A stretch of 24,713 nucleotides of DNA from Clostridia bacterium (GCA_017552495.1 JAFZPW010000009.1:1-24713); one strand, 5' to 3'; numbered from the stretch's first letter, positions 1 through 6,760 are shown. Translations and numbers: made by a program. The notes: generated from the letters alone by a model not told the origin.

Positions 1-156
1 ATAGGTAACAAACTCCCGGTTTTGCGCCACAAAACGCGCCTCGTCAAAATAATCGGCGATGGCCTTGCAACGGCCCGGGTCGCCGGGAACAATCACATAG
101 CGGCCCACGTCGCCCTTTTGCAGGGCAATATGCATCTGTCTTCCTTCCACGAACAT
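1..156 (-). CDS. uridine phosphorylase family protein, N-terminal part (runs off the window)
   Basis: Only the first 52 codons are present; the gene continues beyond base 1. The family (PNP/UDP phosphorylases) cleaves nucleosides with phosphate to give the free base and ribose-1-phosphate, in the cytoplasm, for nucleoside salvage. What I see is the N-terminal signature: a KGDVGRY stretch at residues 14-20, the phosphate-loop motif VPGDPGRC at 23-30, and NREFVTY at 46-52, which fits uridine phosphorylase better than PNP. The start at 156 is preceded by GAGGAGG at a 7-base spacing and overlaps the stop of the upstream DUF951 gene as ATGA, so the two are probably translationally coupled. A second ATG at 135 (MHIALQ) is possible and has a weaker site. 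Substrate specificity cannot be decided without the rest of the protein. Confidence 0.8.
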   Translation of the reverse strand, partial: MFVEGRQMHIALQKGDVGRYVIVPGDPGRCKAIADYFDEARFVAQNREFVTY

Positions 157-344
157 CAGATTTCCTCCTCTCGGATAATGGAACAAATATGCTTTTCGAT
201 TTTCATACGAGGAAGCAGCAGCATTCTGCCGCAGCCGAGACATTTCAAGCGAATATCCATTCCCACGCGCAGCACCAGAAATTTCCCGTTGCCGCAAGGG
301 TGCGTTTTTTTCATATTCAAAATATCTCCCATGCGGATATCCAT
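156..344 (-). CDS. DUF951 family small protein
   Basis: A 62-residue protein matching DUF951, a short, basic family common in Firmicutes whose function is not known to me. The recognisable features are the MDIRMGDI start, a THPCG motif with Cys17, and the KCLGCGR motif with Cys35 and Cys38, followed by LPRMK. The three cysteines suggest metal or nucleic acid binding, but that is inference. The start at 344 was chosen because GAGGTGG lies 5 bases upstream and because the family begins here. An upstream in-frame ATG at 437 would add about 31 residues that fit no DUF951 and would lie upstream of the promoter at 369-396. The stop overlaps the start of the uridine phosphorylase gene by ATGA, making a two-gene operon. 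Confidence 0.85.
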   Translation of the reverse strand: MDIRMGDILNMKKTHPCGNGKFLVLRVGMDIRLKCLGCGRMLLLPRMKIEKHICSIIREEEI

Positions 345-368
345 GTCGCCACCTCGCTTCTTTCTTCC

Positions 369-396
369 ATTATACAGGAAAAACAGCATTTTACAA
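369..396 (-). promoter_or_regulatory. sigma-A type promoter of the DUF951/uridine phosphorylase operon
   Basis: On the minus strand there is TTGTAA (391-396), a 16-base spacer and a perfect TATAAT (369-374), 25 bases upstream of the DUF951 start. The -10 is excellent and the -35 is moderate. No operator-like dyad is obvious here. Confidence 0.6.
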
Positions 397-453
397 GTTA
401 AACCGGAAAAAACCGGCATATAGATAGGGAAGAACAAAAAGGAGGCGCAAGGA

Positions 454-1398
454 ATGCAGCAGGAACGATATTTGCCGGAGGGTTTTCATACGGTATTTTC
501 CGAAACACAATTTGACAACCGGTCAACTGGCGATCCTTATACCGCGTGGGAGCGGGGAAGCCGGATAGACGGGATTGCGACCCTGTGTGATGAAAACAGG
601 GCGTTGCATGTGCGATTTTGGGGTGAAAAAGGCATCATTCCGCGAGAGGAGGCCGGCCTTGGCGCGGATGTGGGGACGCTGAAAGATATTGCGGTTTTAT
701 CACGGGTTGGACAGCCCGTTTGCTTCCGTATCATCGGCAAGGAGGGCGATCACTGGATCCTTTCGCGCCGGAGCTTGCAGGAGGAAGCGCACAACTGTTT
801 CATGAAGAATTTACGATCTGGAGCAGTGCTGGAGGCCAAAGTGACGCATCTGGAGCAATTTGGCGCGTTTGTGGACATCGGATGCGGCCTGATTTCTATG
901 ATCGGCATTGAACATATTTCGGTTTCCCGGATCCGCAGCGCAAAGCAGCGTTTTTTTGCGGGACAGGAGATTAAGGTCGCCGTTTTGCGGATTGACTGCG
1001 GCAGCGGGCGCATTGATCTGACCCATAAGGAGCTTTTGGGCACCTGGGAAGAAAATGCCGCGAAGCTTACGCCCGGCTGTGCCGTGCGAGGGATTGTACG
1101 CAGCATCAAGCGTTACGGCGCATTCATCGAACTGACCCCAAATCTTTCCGGACTTTCCGAACCTGGTCCCGGTCTGGAGGAGGAGATGCAGGTCGTGGTC
1201 TATATCCGTTCGATCCTGCCGGAAAAGATGAAGATCAAGCTGTCGGTGGCCGACAGAGGAAAAACCGACGGTGTTCGTTTCATCTGTTCAGAGGATTATC
1301 ACATTTCTTCGCCGCAGCTCCGTGTGTGGCGGTATCCGCCGGAATCGTGCATCACCCGGCAAATCGAAACGGATTTTTCCGGAAACGAGCTTCTATGA
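454..1398 (+). CDS. S1 RNA-binding domain protein (ribosomal protein S1-like)
   Basis: A 314-residue protein built of S1 (OB-fold) RNA-binding repeats. Repeat 1 is degenerate (about 36-108, with the HVRFWGEKGIIPREE core). Repeat 2 is the clearest (about 121-191: GAVLEAKVTHLEQFGAFVDI, then the GxxxLTHKELLG end). Repeat 3 spans about 205-266 (GCAVRGIVRSIKRYGAFIEL). The family binds single-stranded RNA in the cytoplasm and may help load mRNA on the ribosome. It is shorter than E. coli S1, which has six repeats, and its first repeat has drifted, so calling it rpsA would be too firm. The last 45 residues match no domain I know. The start has AAGGAGG 8 bases upstream. It is transcribed alone, divergent from the DUF951 operon, and ends at the terminator at 1405-1437. 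Confidence 0.8.
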   Translation: MQQERYLPEGFHTVFSETQFDNRSTGDPYTAWERGSRIDGIATLCDENRALHVRFWGEKGIIPREEAGLGADVGTLKDIAVLSRVGQPVCFRIIGKEGDHWILSRRSLQEEAHNCFMKNLRSGAVLEAKVTHLEQFGAFVDIGCGLISMIGIEHISVSRIRSAKQRFFAGQEIKVAVLRIDCGSGRIDLTHKELLGTWEENAAKLTPGCAVRGIVRSIKRYGAFIELTPNLSGLSEPGPGLEEEMQVVVYIRSILPEKMKIKLSVADRGKTDGVRFICSEDYHISSPQLRVWRYPPESCITRQIETDFSGNELL

Positions 1399-1404
1399 TG
1401 ACAA

Positions 1405-1437
1405 AAAAGAAGCATGGCCAGCGGCCATGCTTCTTTT
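1405..1437. terminator. bidirectional rho-independent terminator between the S1 gene and nhaC
   Basis: A perfect 15-bp stem (1405-1419 with 1423-1437) and a 3-base AGC loop. The A-rich left foot and TTTT right foot give a U-run on either strand, so it can stop both the plus-strand S1 transcript and the minus-strand antiporter transcript. Confidence 0.9.
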
Positions 1438-1469
1438 GCGTTTAGGATAAGATGTTGTAATCGAGAGAC

Positions 1470-3095
1470 TTACGCAGCCTTTTTGCCGAAGATGCTCTTC
1501 AGGACAAACAGGGTCGCAATGGTCAGAACGATACCGATAATCAGGCAGATCACGGCGTTCTGCACAAAGCCCGCGATAATGTAGTTCACAAAGCTGATGC
1601 CCGCAACAGTCAGGGCATAAGGCAACTGCGTGGACACATGGTTGATGTGCTGAATCTGCGCGCCAGCAGAAGCCATGATGGTGGTATCGGAAATGGGGGA
1701 GCAGTGGTCGCCGCACACAGCGCCGGCCAAGCAGGCGGAGATACCGATAATCATGAGCGTGCTGTCGGCGGGGAAGACAGCCATCACGATGGGGATCAGG
1801 ATGCCGAAGGTGCCCCAAGAGGTACCGGTGGCGAAAGCCAGAATGACAGCCACGACGAAGATAACGGCAGGCAACAGCTTGAACAGCGAGCCGGCAGCGC
1901 CTTCCATCAAGTCATGGATGAAATACTTGGCGCCCAGAGCGCCGGTAGCGGCCTTCAGAGAAACAGCCAGCGTCAGGATCGTCATCGCGGGAACCATGGA
2001 GATGAAGCCCTTGGGCACGCATTCCATCGCCTGCTTGAAGCTCATAACGCGGCGGCAGAGGAAGTAGATAACGATGAGAATCAGAGCAACCAGAGAGCCC
2101 CAGGGCAGACCAACGAAAGCGTCGGTATTGCCGAAAGCGCCAATGAAGTCGCCCTTCAGGCCGGTATCGCCCCACCAGTCGGTGCCGAAGTAACCGCCGA
2201 CATAAAGCATACCAATGGTGCAGAGGATAATCAGAATGACAACGGGGAGGATCAGGTCAATAACCTTGCCCTTGGTGTTGCCCTTGACGACCTCGGAGTT
2301 CTCCAGGCCGCCCAGCTCGCCCTTTTCCTTGGCAAGCGCCTCATGCTTCGTCATGGGGCCGTAGTCAAAGTTCAGCAGAACGATGCCAATGATAAAGATG
2401 AAGGTGAGCAGAGAATAGAAGTTGTAGGGGATGGCCTTGATGAACAGCTGGATACCGCTGATGCCGGTGCCCAGATCGTCAGCCACGCCGGAAACGGCGG
2501 CAGCCCAGGAGGACACGGGGGCGATCATACAAACGGGAGCAGCGGTGGCGTCAATCAGGTAAGACAGCTTGGCGCGGGAGATCTTGTGGGAATCGGTGAT
2601 CGGCATCATGACGGAACCGACGGTCAGGCAGTTGAAATAGTCGTCGATGAAGATCAGAATGCCCAGGCAGAAGGTGGCCAACTGCGCGCCGACGCGGGTC
2701 TTGATGGCTCTTTCAGCCCAACGACCGAACGCCGCAGAACCGCCGGACAGGTTAACCAGATTGACGATGATGCCCAGAAGAACCAGGAACAGGAAGATGC
2801 CGGCGTTGTCGGCAATGGCGGGAACCATGGCCTGATCGATGATGAAGTTCAGCGCGCCGACAGGCTGGAAGTTGCTGACCATCAAAGCGCCGACGACCAC
2901 GCCGAGGAACAGGGAAGAATACGCTTCCTTAGTGATCAGAGCCAGAACAATGGCCAGGATGGGGGGGATGAGAGCCCAGAAGGTGTTCTCGAATTTGCTG
3001 ACGCCGTCTTCTGCGAAAACAGCCACGCTCATCGCAAAGATGAGGCTGAAGCACAGAACGGCAATCAACAGCTTTTTGGCAGTTGTGCGTTTCAT
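1470..3095 (-). CDS. nhaC: NhaC-family Na+/H+ antiporter
   Basis: A 541-residue polytopic membrane protein, about twelve hydrophobic segments, of the Na+/H+ antiporter NhaC family. These exchange protons for Na+ (some members move organic acids or amino acids), so the substrate is not certain. Family hallmarks are the LIFIDDYFNCLTVGSVMMPI stretch near residue 150, the IDATAAPVCMIAPVSSW stretch soon after, and a C-terminal CGDHCSPISDTTIMAS motif. The first 28 residues look like a signal peptide (MKRTTAKK, then a hydrophobic core ending in AVFA, then ED), which is not usual for this family. GGAG lies 9 bases before the start, and a strong promoter (3130-3158) serves it alone. It converges on the S1 gene. 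Confidence 0.85.
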   Translation of the reverse strand: MKRTTAKKLLIAVLCFSLIFAMSVAVFAEDGVSKFENTFWALIPPILAIVLALITKEAYSSLFLGVVVGALMVSNFQPVGALNFIIDQAMVPAIADNAGIFLFLVLLGIIVNLVNLSGGSAAFGRWAERAIKTRVGAQLATFCLGILIFIDDYFNCLTVGSVMMPITDSHKISRAKLSYLIDATAAPVCMIAPVSSWAAAVSGVADDLGTGISGIQLFIKAIPYNFYSLLTFIFIIGIVLLNFDYGPMTKHEALAKEKGELGGLENSEVVKGNTKGKVIDLILPVVILIILCTIGMLYVGGYFGTDWWGDTGLKGDFIGAFGNTDAFVGLPWGSLVALILIVIYFLCRRVMSFKQAMECVPKGFISMVPAMTILTLAVSLKAATGALGAKYFIHDLMEGAAGSLFKLLPAVIFVVAVILAFATGTSWGTFGILIPIVMAVFPADSTLMIIGISACLAGAVCGDHCSPISDTTIMASAGAQIQHINHVSTQLPYALTVAGISFVNYIIAGFVQNAVICLIIGIVLTIATLFVLKSIFGKKAA

Positions 3096-3129
3096 AAACA
3101 GACGCTCCTTTTTTTAGATTGTGCTTTAT

Positions 3130-3158
3130 ATTATACCAACTTGTTTACAATTTGTAAA
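3130..3158 (-). promoter_or_regulatory. nhaC promoter with a dyad over the -35 box
   Basis: Minus strand: TTTACA (3153-3158), 17 bases, TATAAT (3130-3135), 35 bases before the nhaC start. The -35 is one half of the inverted repeat TTTACA-ATT-TGTAAA (3144-3158), a plausible operator position for a repressor. The promoter call is strong; the operator is inference. Confidence 0.8.
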
Positions 3159-3244
3159 TACCTTTCTGTATGTTTTCACCGTCATTTTGCCGAAATCGCA
3201 CCTACTTTTTTCAGCATATTTTACAAATCAACAGGAAAAGATGT

Positions 3245-3260
3245 AACAAACGCGTTTGTT
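3245..3260. repeat. 16-bp perfect palindrome AACAAACGCGTTTGTT between rpe and nhaC
   Basis: A perfect inverted repeat with a central CGCG, 25 bases downstream of the rpe stop and about 85 bases upstream of the nhaC -35. As RNA it would form only a 6-bp stem with a CGCG loop and it is followed on the minus strand by ACATC, not a U-run, so a terminator is unlikely. Length, symmetry and a central CG resemble a transcription-factor operator. Confidence 0.45.
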
Positions 3261-3284
3261 TTCTGCTTTTTTAGACAAAATTGT

Positions 3285-3929
3285 TCACTGTTTTAACAAA
3301 GCGACAGCCGCAGCAACATCATCGGCGTGAAACACGGCGGAGCCCGCCACCAAAACGTCCGCTCCCGCCGCCACGGCAAGGGGAGCGGTCTGGGCGTTGA
3401 TGCCGCCGTCGATCTCCAGAAGGCAGGAAAGCCCTCTCTTTCGGATCTCTTCTTTCAACGCACGCAGCTTGGGAAGCGATTCCGGCATAAACGATTGTCC
3501 GCCAAAGCCGGGCTCCACCGACATCACCAGCACCATATCGCACAGCGGGAGCAGAGCAAAGATTTCCTCAGGCTGCGTCATGGGCTTAATGGTAAGAGCG
3601 CTTTTCGCTCCCAGCTCCCGGATGTGCCGCAAAAGCGCGGGTTTATCGCCCTCTGCCTCATAATGGATGTTCAGCAGATCGGCTCCCGCCTTGTAAAAGG
3701 TGTCCAGATAGTTTTCCGGCTGCGAGATCATCAGATGGACGTCGAGAAACCCGTTTGTCGCCTTTCGCAGGGATTTGACCACCGGCACGCCGATGGAGAT
3801 GTTGGGAACGAAATGACCGTCCATTACGTCCACATGAAGCCAATCGGCTCCGGCGTTCAGCACAAGTTCCACATCGCGCTGCAAATTGGCAAAATCGGCC
3901 GAGAGGATCGAAGGAGCAAGCATCGTCAT
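3285..3929 (-). CDS. rpe: ribulose-phosphate 3-epimerase
   Basis: A 214-residue TIM-barrel enzyme that interconverts D-ribulose-5-phosphate and D-xylulose-5-phosphate in the non-oxidative pentose phosphate pathway (cytoplasm, metal-dependent). All family blocks are present: LAPSILSADFANL at the N-terminus, HVDVMDGHFVPNISIG with the two catalytic or metal aspartates and histidines, DVHLMI, MSVEPGFGGQSF, EIDGGIN with the second catalytic Asp, and the phosphate-binding GADVLVAGSAVF. The length is normal. I chose ATG 3929 (MTMLAPS) because AGAAGG lies 8 bases upstream; an in-frame ATG at 3965 would add 12 residues but sits inside a stem-loop without a ribosome site. It is transcribed on its own from the promoter at 3999-4027. 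Confidence 0.95.
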   Translation of the reverse strand: MTMLAPSILSADFANLQRDVELVLNAGADWLHVDVMDGHFVPNISIGVPVVKSLRKATNGFLDVHLMISQPENYLDTFYKAGADLLNIHYEAEGDKPALLRHIRELGAKSALTIKPMTQPEEIFALLPLCDMVLVMSVEPGFGGQSFMPESLPKLRALKEEIRKRGLSCLLEIDGGINAQTAPLAVAAGADVLVAGSAVFHADDVAAAVALLKQ

Positions 3930-3962
3930 GGGAAAGACCTTCTTTCTGTTGATGTAAAGCGC

Positions 3963-3986
3963 CATCGGCGCAGGCGCGCGCCGATG
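3963..3986 (-). promoter_or_regulatory. GC-rich stem-loop in the rpe 5' leader
   Basis: A 9-bp stem (3963-3971 with 3978-3986) and a 6-base loop, starting a few bases after the expected transcript start and ending about 18 bases before the rpe ribosome site. A 5' stem-loop of this sort can protect an mRNA from decay; there is no sign of a known riboswitch fold. Confidence 0.5.
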
Positions 3987-3998
3987 AGGGATAGGTTC

Positions 3999-4027
3999 AT
4001 TTTAACGCAATCCTTCCGGTTTGTAAA
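3999..4027 (-). promoter_or_regulatory. rpe promoter
   Basis: Minus strand TTTACA (4022-4027), 17 bases, TAAAAT (3999-4004). It lies directly after the terminator of the aminotransferase gene, so rpe is a separate transcription unit. Confidence 0.75.
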
Positions 4028-4033
4028 CAAAAA

Positions 4034-4060
4034 ACACGCCGCCTTTGAAAGGCGGCGTGT
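4034..4060 (-). terminator. rho-independent terminator of the aminotransferase gene
   Basis: A 12-bp stem (4034-4045 with 4049-4060), 3-base loop, followed on the minus strand by TTTTTTG. It lies 20 bases after the aminotransferase stop. Confidence 0.9.
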
Positions 4061-4080
4061 CTGTATCACCCGGGAAATGC

Positions 4081-5274
4081 TCAGTGCGTTTCGTTATATT
4101 TTTTGATACCCATCGCCAGAAGATCCATGGCGCGCTCCAGTTTATCCTGTTTGAGGACATAAGCGATGCGGATCTCGTTTTTACCCTTGCCGGGGGTGGC
4201 ATAGAAGGGAGCGCCGGGGGCAAACATCACGGTGTCACCGTTGTCGTCAAACTCCTCCAGCAGCCACTGCTGGAACTTGTCCGCATCGTCAACGGGCAGG
4301 GCGGCCATAAGATAGAAAGCGCCCTTGGGACATTCGCAGATGACGCCGGGGATTTCCTTCAGCTTGGAGACCACAGTGTCGCGGCGGCGCTTGTATTCCT
4401 CGCGAACGGCGGCAAAATACGCGGGGCCCACGTCATACAGCGCGGCGGAAGCCACCTGATCCAGCGTGGCTACGGAAAGACGGCTTTGGCAATACTTCAT
4501 GGCCTCGGCCAGCAGTTCGTGGTTGCGGGTGAGGATGCAGCCAATGCGGGCGCCGCAGGCGGAGAATCGCTTGGAAACGGTGTCAATGACGATGACATTT
4601 TCGGGCGCGTCGTCAAACTGACCCATGGACTGCAACGGCTCGCCGGCATAGACGAACTCGCGATAGGCTTCGTCACCGATGATAAAGAGCTCGTGCTCTT
4701 TGGCAATGTCGCACATCATCCGCATCTCTTCGGGGGTGAGCACCACGCCGGTGGGGTTGCCGGGATTGGTGACCATAATGGCACGGGTGTGCTCGTTGAT
4801 CTCGGCCTCGATGCGCTCGCGCACGGCATAGCGATAGCCCTCTTCGGGAGAGGTGGGAATGGGATGGATGGAGGCGCCGCAGGTGCGAACCATGGTGTTG
4901 TAGTTGGGATAGAAGGGCTCGGGAATCAAAATCTCGTCGCCGTCGTCCAGAATGCACTGCAAAACGATGGCCAGAGCCTCGCTGCCACCAGTGGTGACCA
5001 GGATCTCGCTCTTGTCAAAATGCATATCCAGATTGTCGTAATAACGCTGGATGGCGTCGATCATCACGGGCAGTCCAGGCGAGGGAGCATAGGCCAGAAC
5101 GGGGAGCGAAAAGTTTTTCACGGCTTCAAAAAATGCGGGCGGAGTTTCCACGTCGGGCTGGCCGATGTTCAGATGATAGATTTTCTTCCCGGCCTGCTCT
5201 GCGGCCACCGCATACGGATGGAACTTCCGCATGGGAGAGAGTCCGCACTTTTTGACTTTGCTGGAGAACTTCAT
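4081..5274 (-). CDS. class I/II pyridoxal-phosphate aminotransferase (aspartate aminotransferase-like)
   Basis: A 397-residue fold-type I aminotransferase that moves an amino group between an amino acid and a 2-oxo acid, in the cytoplasm. Visible landmarks: substrate loop NIGQPD (36-41), TTGGSEA (94-100), NPGNPTG with cofactor-binding Asn173 (170-176), GDEAY with Asp201 that pairs the pyridine nitrogen, the Schiff-base lysine Lys235 in SKRFSACG, and the carboxylate-binding Arg369 in NEIRIAY. These fit the aspartate aminotransferase Ib group, but alanine or aromatic substrates cannot be excluded, so I give no symbol. The start at 5274 has AGAGGTG 6 bases upstream; the open frame continues to an ATG at 5439, which lies upstream of the promoter and is rejected. 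It is a single-gene unit with its own strong promoter and terminator. Confidence 0.9.
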   Translation of the reverse strand: MKFSSKVKKCGLSPMRKFHPYAVAAEQAGKKIYHLNIGQPDVETPPAFFEAVKNFSLPVLAYAPSPGLPVMIDAIQRYYDNLDMHFDKSEILVTTGGSEALAIVLQCILDDGDEILIPEPFYPNYNTMVRTCGASIHPIPTSPEEGYRYAVRERIEAEINEHTRAIMVTNPGNPTGVVLTPEEMRMMCDIAKEHELFIIGDEAYREFVYAGEPLQSMGQFDDAPENVIVIDTVSKRFSACGARIGCILTRNHELLAEAMKYCQSRLSVATLDQVASAALYDVGPAYFAAVREEYKRRRDTVVSKLKEIPGVICECPKGAFYLMAALPVDDADKFQQWLLEEFDDNGDTVMFAPGAPFYATPGKGKNEIRIAYVLKQDKLERAMDLLAMGIKKYNETH

Positions 5275-5326
5275 TGACAGCACCTCTTTGCAACATATAA
5301 TAATAAAAAATTGTGCGTTTTTACAG

Positions 5327-5350
5327 GACATATCATAAGACATATCATAA
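5327..5350 (-). repeat. two tandem 12-bp repeats in the aminotransferase leader
   Basis: The plus-strand unit GACATATCATAA occurs twice in a row (5327-5338 and 5339-5350). On the minus strand each copy holds TATGAT, the same hexamer as the promoter -10 box at 5353-5358, so three -10-like hexamers lie in series. The copies fall in the early transcribed region. Confidence 0.7.
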
Positions 5351-5352
5351 TT

Positions 5353-5381
5353 ATCATATATCTGGAAACGGCGTTTGTCAA
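5353..5381 (-). promoter_or_regulatory. aminotransferase gene promoter
   Basis: Minus strand TTGACA (5376-5381), 17 bases, TATGAT (5353-5358), giving a leader of about 70 bases that contains the 12-bp tandem repeat and an A/T-rich stretch before the ribosome site. Confidence 0.85.
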
Positions 5382-5465
5382 CCGAAAAAATGCCTTTCCG
5401 CAATTTCAAATTTTTTCTAAAAATCATAAACTCCGGCATCGCCGACAGTTTTCGTTATAAGAAAA

Positions 5466-5492
5466 CCGACGCGAAACTGCGCTTCGCGTCGG
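5466..5492 (-). terminator. terminator of the TraX-family gene
   Basis: A 10-bp stem (5466-5475 with 5483-5492), 7-base loop, followed on the minus strand by TTTTCTTATA. It lies 30 bases after the TraX-family stop. Confidence 0.8.
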
Positions 5493-5521
5493 CTCCGTAA
5501 TTTTGCAACTGCCGTCTGCTT

Positions 5522-6325
5522 TTATAAGCCCATGCGGATGATGAACGAAAGCAGCCCCACAAGAAATAGCAAATGCACCGGATAAAAGAAATAGAAGAAG
5601 TATTTGTTCTGTCGCCCGCGTTGGCCGTTGTATAAGTGCATCAAAGGAAAACTGCATGCGCCGAGAATCTCGTTCCAGTGTGCGTGTCCGATGAGAACCA
5701 TTGCGCCAAGTACGGCAAAAGCAAACAAATCTCTGCCCCAGGGCTTGTCCCGCAGCAGATACATCACAATAATGAGCGCCACGCCCAGAGCTCCGTAATC
5801 GCTTTTCAGCCACATCGCCGCCAGGGCTGCTGCCGCAGCCGTCAAAACCGCCGCCAACCCACGCAACGGATGACAATCCGGCGCGTTTCCCTCAGTCAGC
5901 CAGTCCCACGCGGCTACCGCACCCAGACCCAGTGCCAGGGTAAAAAAGACATTTTGATAACTGAAGTCCCACCAGGTTCGCTGAAAGGCCAGATCAAAAG
6001 GAATTTCCGAAATCAGCGCGAACAAAGCAAGGCGCAAAAAGTATTTCCAACGGCTCCGGGTATGGAGCAGACCCTCGATCAATAAAAAGCAGAAAAGCGG
6101 AAAGGCGAGCCGTCCGATCCCACGCAGAATCATATAAAAATCTATGCTCCATATGCCTTCGCCCCAGCCAAAGCGGGTTCCACCCTGCCAGCCGGTGGGA
6201 TATGCGGCATGGCCATACAGCAGCGACGCGCCAAAATGATCCAGAAACATGGTGATGATGGCGATCCATTTCAGCGCCGCAGCGCTCAAACCGCGCGGGC
6301 CTTTCACTTCTCGTAACTGTTCCAT
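5522..6325 (-). CDS. TraX family integral membrane protein
   Basis: A 267-residue polytopic membrane protein with about eight hydrophobic helices. The N-terminal motif LKWIAIITMFLDHFGA, the RGIGRLAFPLFCFLLIEG block and the C-terminal YNGQRG...KYFFYFFYPVHLL block are typical of TraX-family proteins. The founding member acetylates F-pilin in conjugation, and the fold resembles acyltransferase-3 membrane enzymes. There are no conjugation genes here, so a pilin role is unlikely; in Firmicutes stand-alone copies are common and their substrate is unknown. The PVHL histidine near the end may be catalytic (inference). The start at 6325 has GGAGG 7 bases before it, and a promoter at 6357-6385 drives it alone. 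An ATG at 6355 lies within the promoter-leader junction and is not used. Confidence 0.85.
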   Translation of the reverse strand: MEQLREVKGPRGLSAAALKWIAIITMFLDHFGASLLYGHAAYPTGWQGGTRFGWGEGIWSIDFYMILRGIGRLAFPLFCFLLIEGLLHTRSRWKYFLRLALFALISEIPFDLAFQRTWWDFSYQNVFFTLALGLGAVAAWDWLTEGNAPDCHPLRGLAAVLTAAAAALAAMWLKSDYGALGVALIIVMYLLRDKPWGRDLFAFAVLGAMVLIGHAHWNEILGACSFPLMHLYNGQRGRQNKYFFYFFYPVHLLFLVGLLSFIIRMGL

Positions 6326-6356
6326 GACTGTTCCTCCGTATTTTGATGATGTCATG

Positions 6357-6385
6357 ATCGTATCACGCTTCCGTTTGTGTGTCAA
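6357..6385 (-). promoter_or_regulatory. promoter of the TraX-family gene
   Basis: Minus strand TTGACA (6380-6385), 17 bases, TACGAT (6357-6362), 31 bases before the start codon. Confidence 0.8.
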
Positions 6386-6401
6386 CAACGACGCAACAAA
6401 C

Positions 6402-6429
6402 GCAGCCCGGCAACAAACAGCCGGGCTGC
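6402..6429 (-). terminator. probable weak terminator after the four-cysteine small protein gene
   Basis: A 10-bp GC-rich stem (6402-6411 with 6420-6429) with an 8-base loop, 56 bases after the small gene's stop. The minus-strand tail is GTTTGTTGCG, only moderately U-rich, so termination may be partial. Confidence 0.5.
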
Positions 6430-6484
6430 CAAAGCATTGGTTTCTCATAACCGCGCAGGCCGTTGACCAGGGGAGCCCGCCATC

Positions 6485-6691
6485 TCACAATTGAAAAGCG
6501 TCAACGTCTTTCACGGGTTTCATTTCCGCACCCTTTGCGGGCTTGCGGCGAAGTGGATCATAGACAAATCTGGAACAATGTCCATCAGGGTCAACAGGGC
6601 CTTTTTTACTGCAAAGGATGGCGTTTTCACCATAGTCCTGTCCATAAAGGCAAAAGGCGCAAATCCGAGGAATCTCTTTGTCAAACAGCAT
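6485..6691 (-). CDS. small conserved protein with four cysteines, function unknown
   Basis: A 68-residue protein with Cys11, Cys14, Cys27 and Cys39 in a C-x2-C, C, C pattern that could bind one zinc ion. Other visible motifs are MLFDKEI at the start, a GxCSRFVYDPLRRKP block at about 37-51, and an acidic tail ending in DAFQL. I recognise this arrangement from short uncharacterised proteins of Oscillospiraceae-like Clostridia, but I do not know a function. The ribosome site is weak (AAGCGAG about 8 bases upstream), yet a very good promoter lies just ahead, and the reading frame ends cleanly before a hairpin. Both support a real gene. It is transcribed separately from the YlbJ-like gene upstream, or partly by read-through from it. 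Confidence 0.75.
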   Translation of the reverse strand: MLFDKEIPRICAFCLYGQDYGENAILCSKKGPVDPDGHCSRFVYDPLRRKPAKGAEMKPVKDVDAFQL

Positions 6692-6731
6692 ACCGACACT
6701 CGCTTTCCCGCATTATTCATCATTTTTTGCT

Positions 6732-6760
6732 ATTATACCTGTTTTTTTGGCGTCTGGCAA
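6732..6760 (-). promoter_or_regulatory. promoter of the four-cysteine small protein gene
   Basis: Minus strand TTGCCA (6755-6760), 17 bases, TATAAT (6732-6737), 40 bases before the start codon. Its -35 box begins only 3 bases after the YlbJ-like stop codon. Confidence 0.7.

Noticed and set aside
156..437. Longer DUF951 start at 437
   Set aside because: The extra residues fit no family member, the start lies upstream of the promoter at 369-396, and the ATG at 344 has a proper ribosome site.
3245..3260. The 16-bp palindrome as the rpe terminator
   Set aside because: Only a 6-bp stem in RNA and no U-run after it on the minus strand.
1638..3296. 552-codon plus-strand open frame opposite nhaC
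   Set aside because: Its product is extremely rich in Gly, Asp, Gln, His and Asn and lacks any domain, as expected for the complement of a GC-biased membrane-protein gene; there is no ribosome site, and NhaC motifs are clear on the other strand.
4045..5277. 410-codon plus-strand open frame opposite the aminotransferase
   Set aside because: It mirrors the aminotransferase, starts within the terminator hairpin, and shows no family motif.
4081..5439. Longer aminotransferase start at 5439
   Set aside because: It would start upstream of the strong promoter at 5353-5381, and the extension is not seen in the family.
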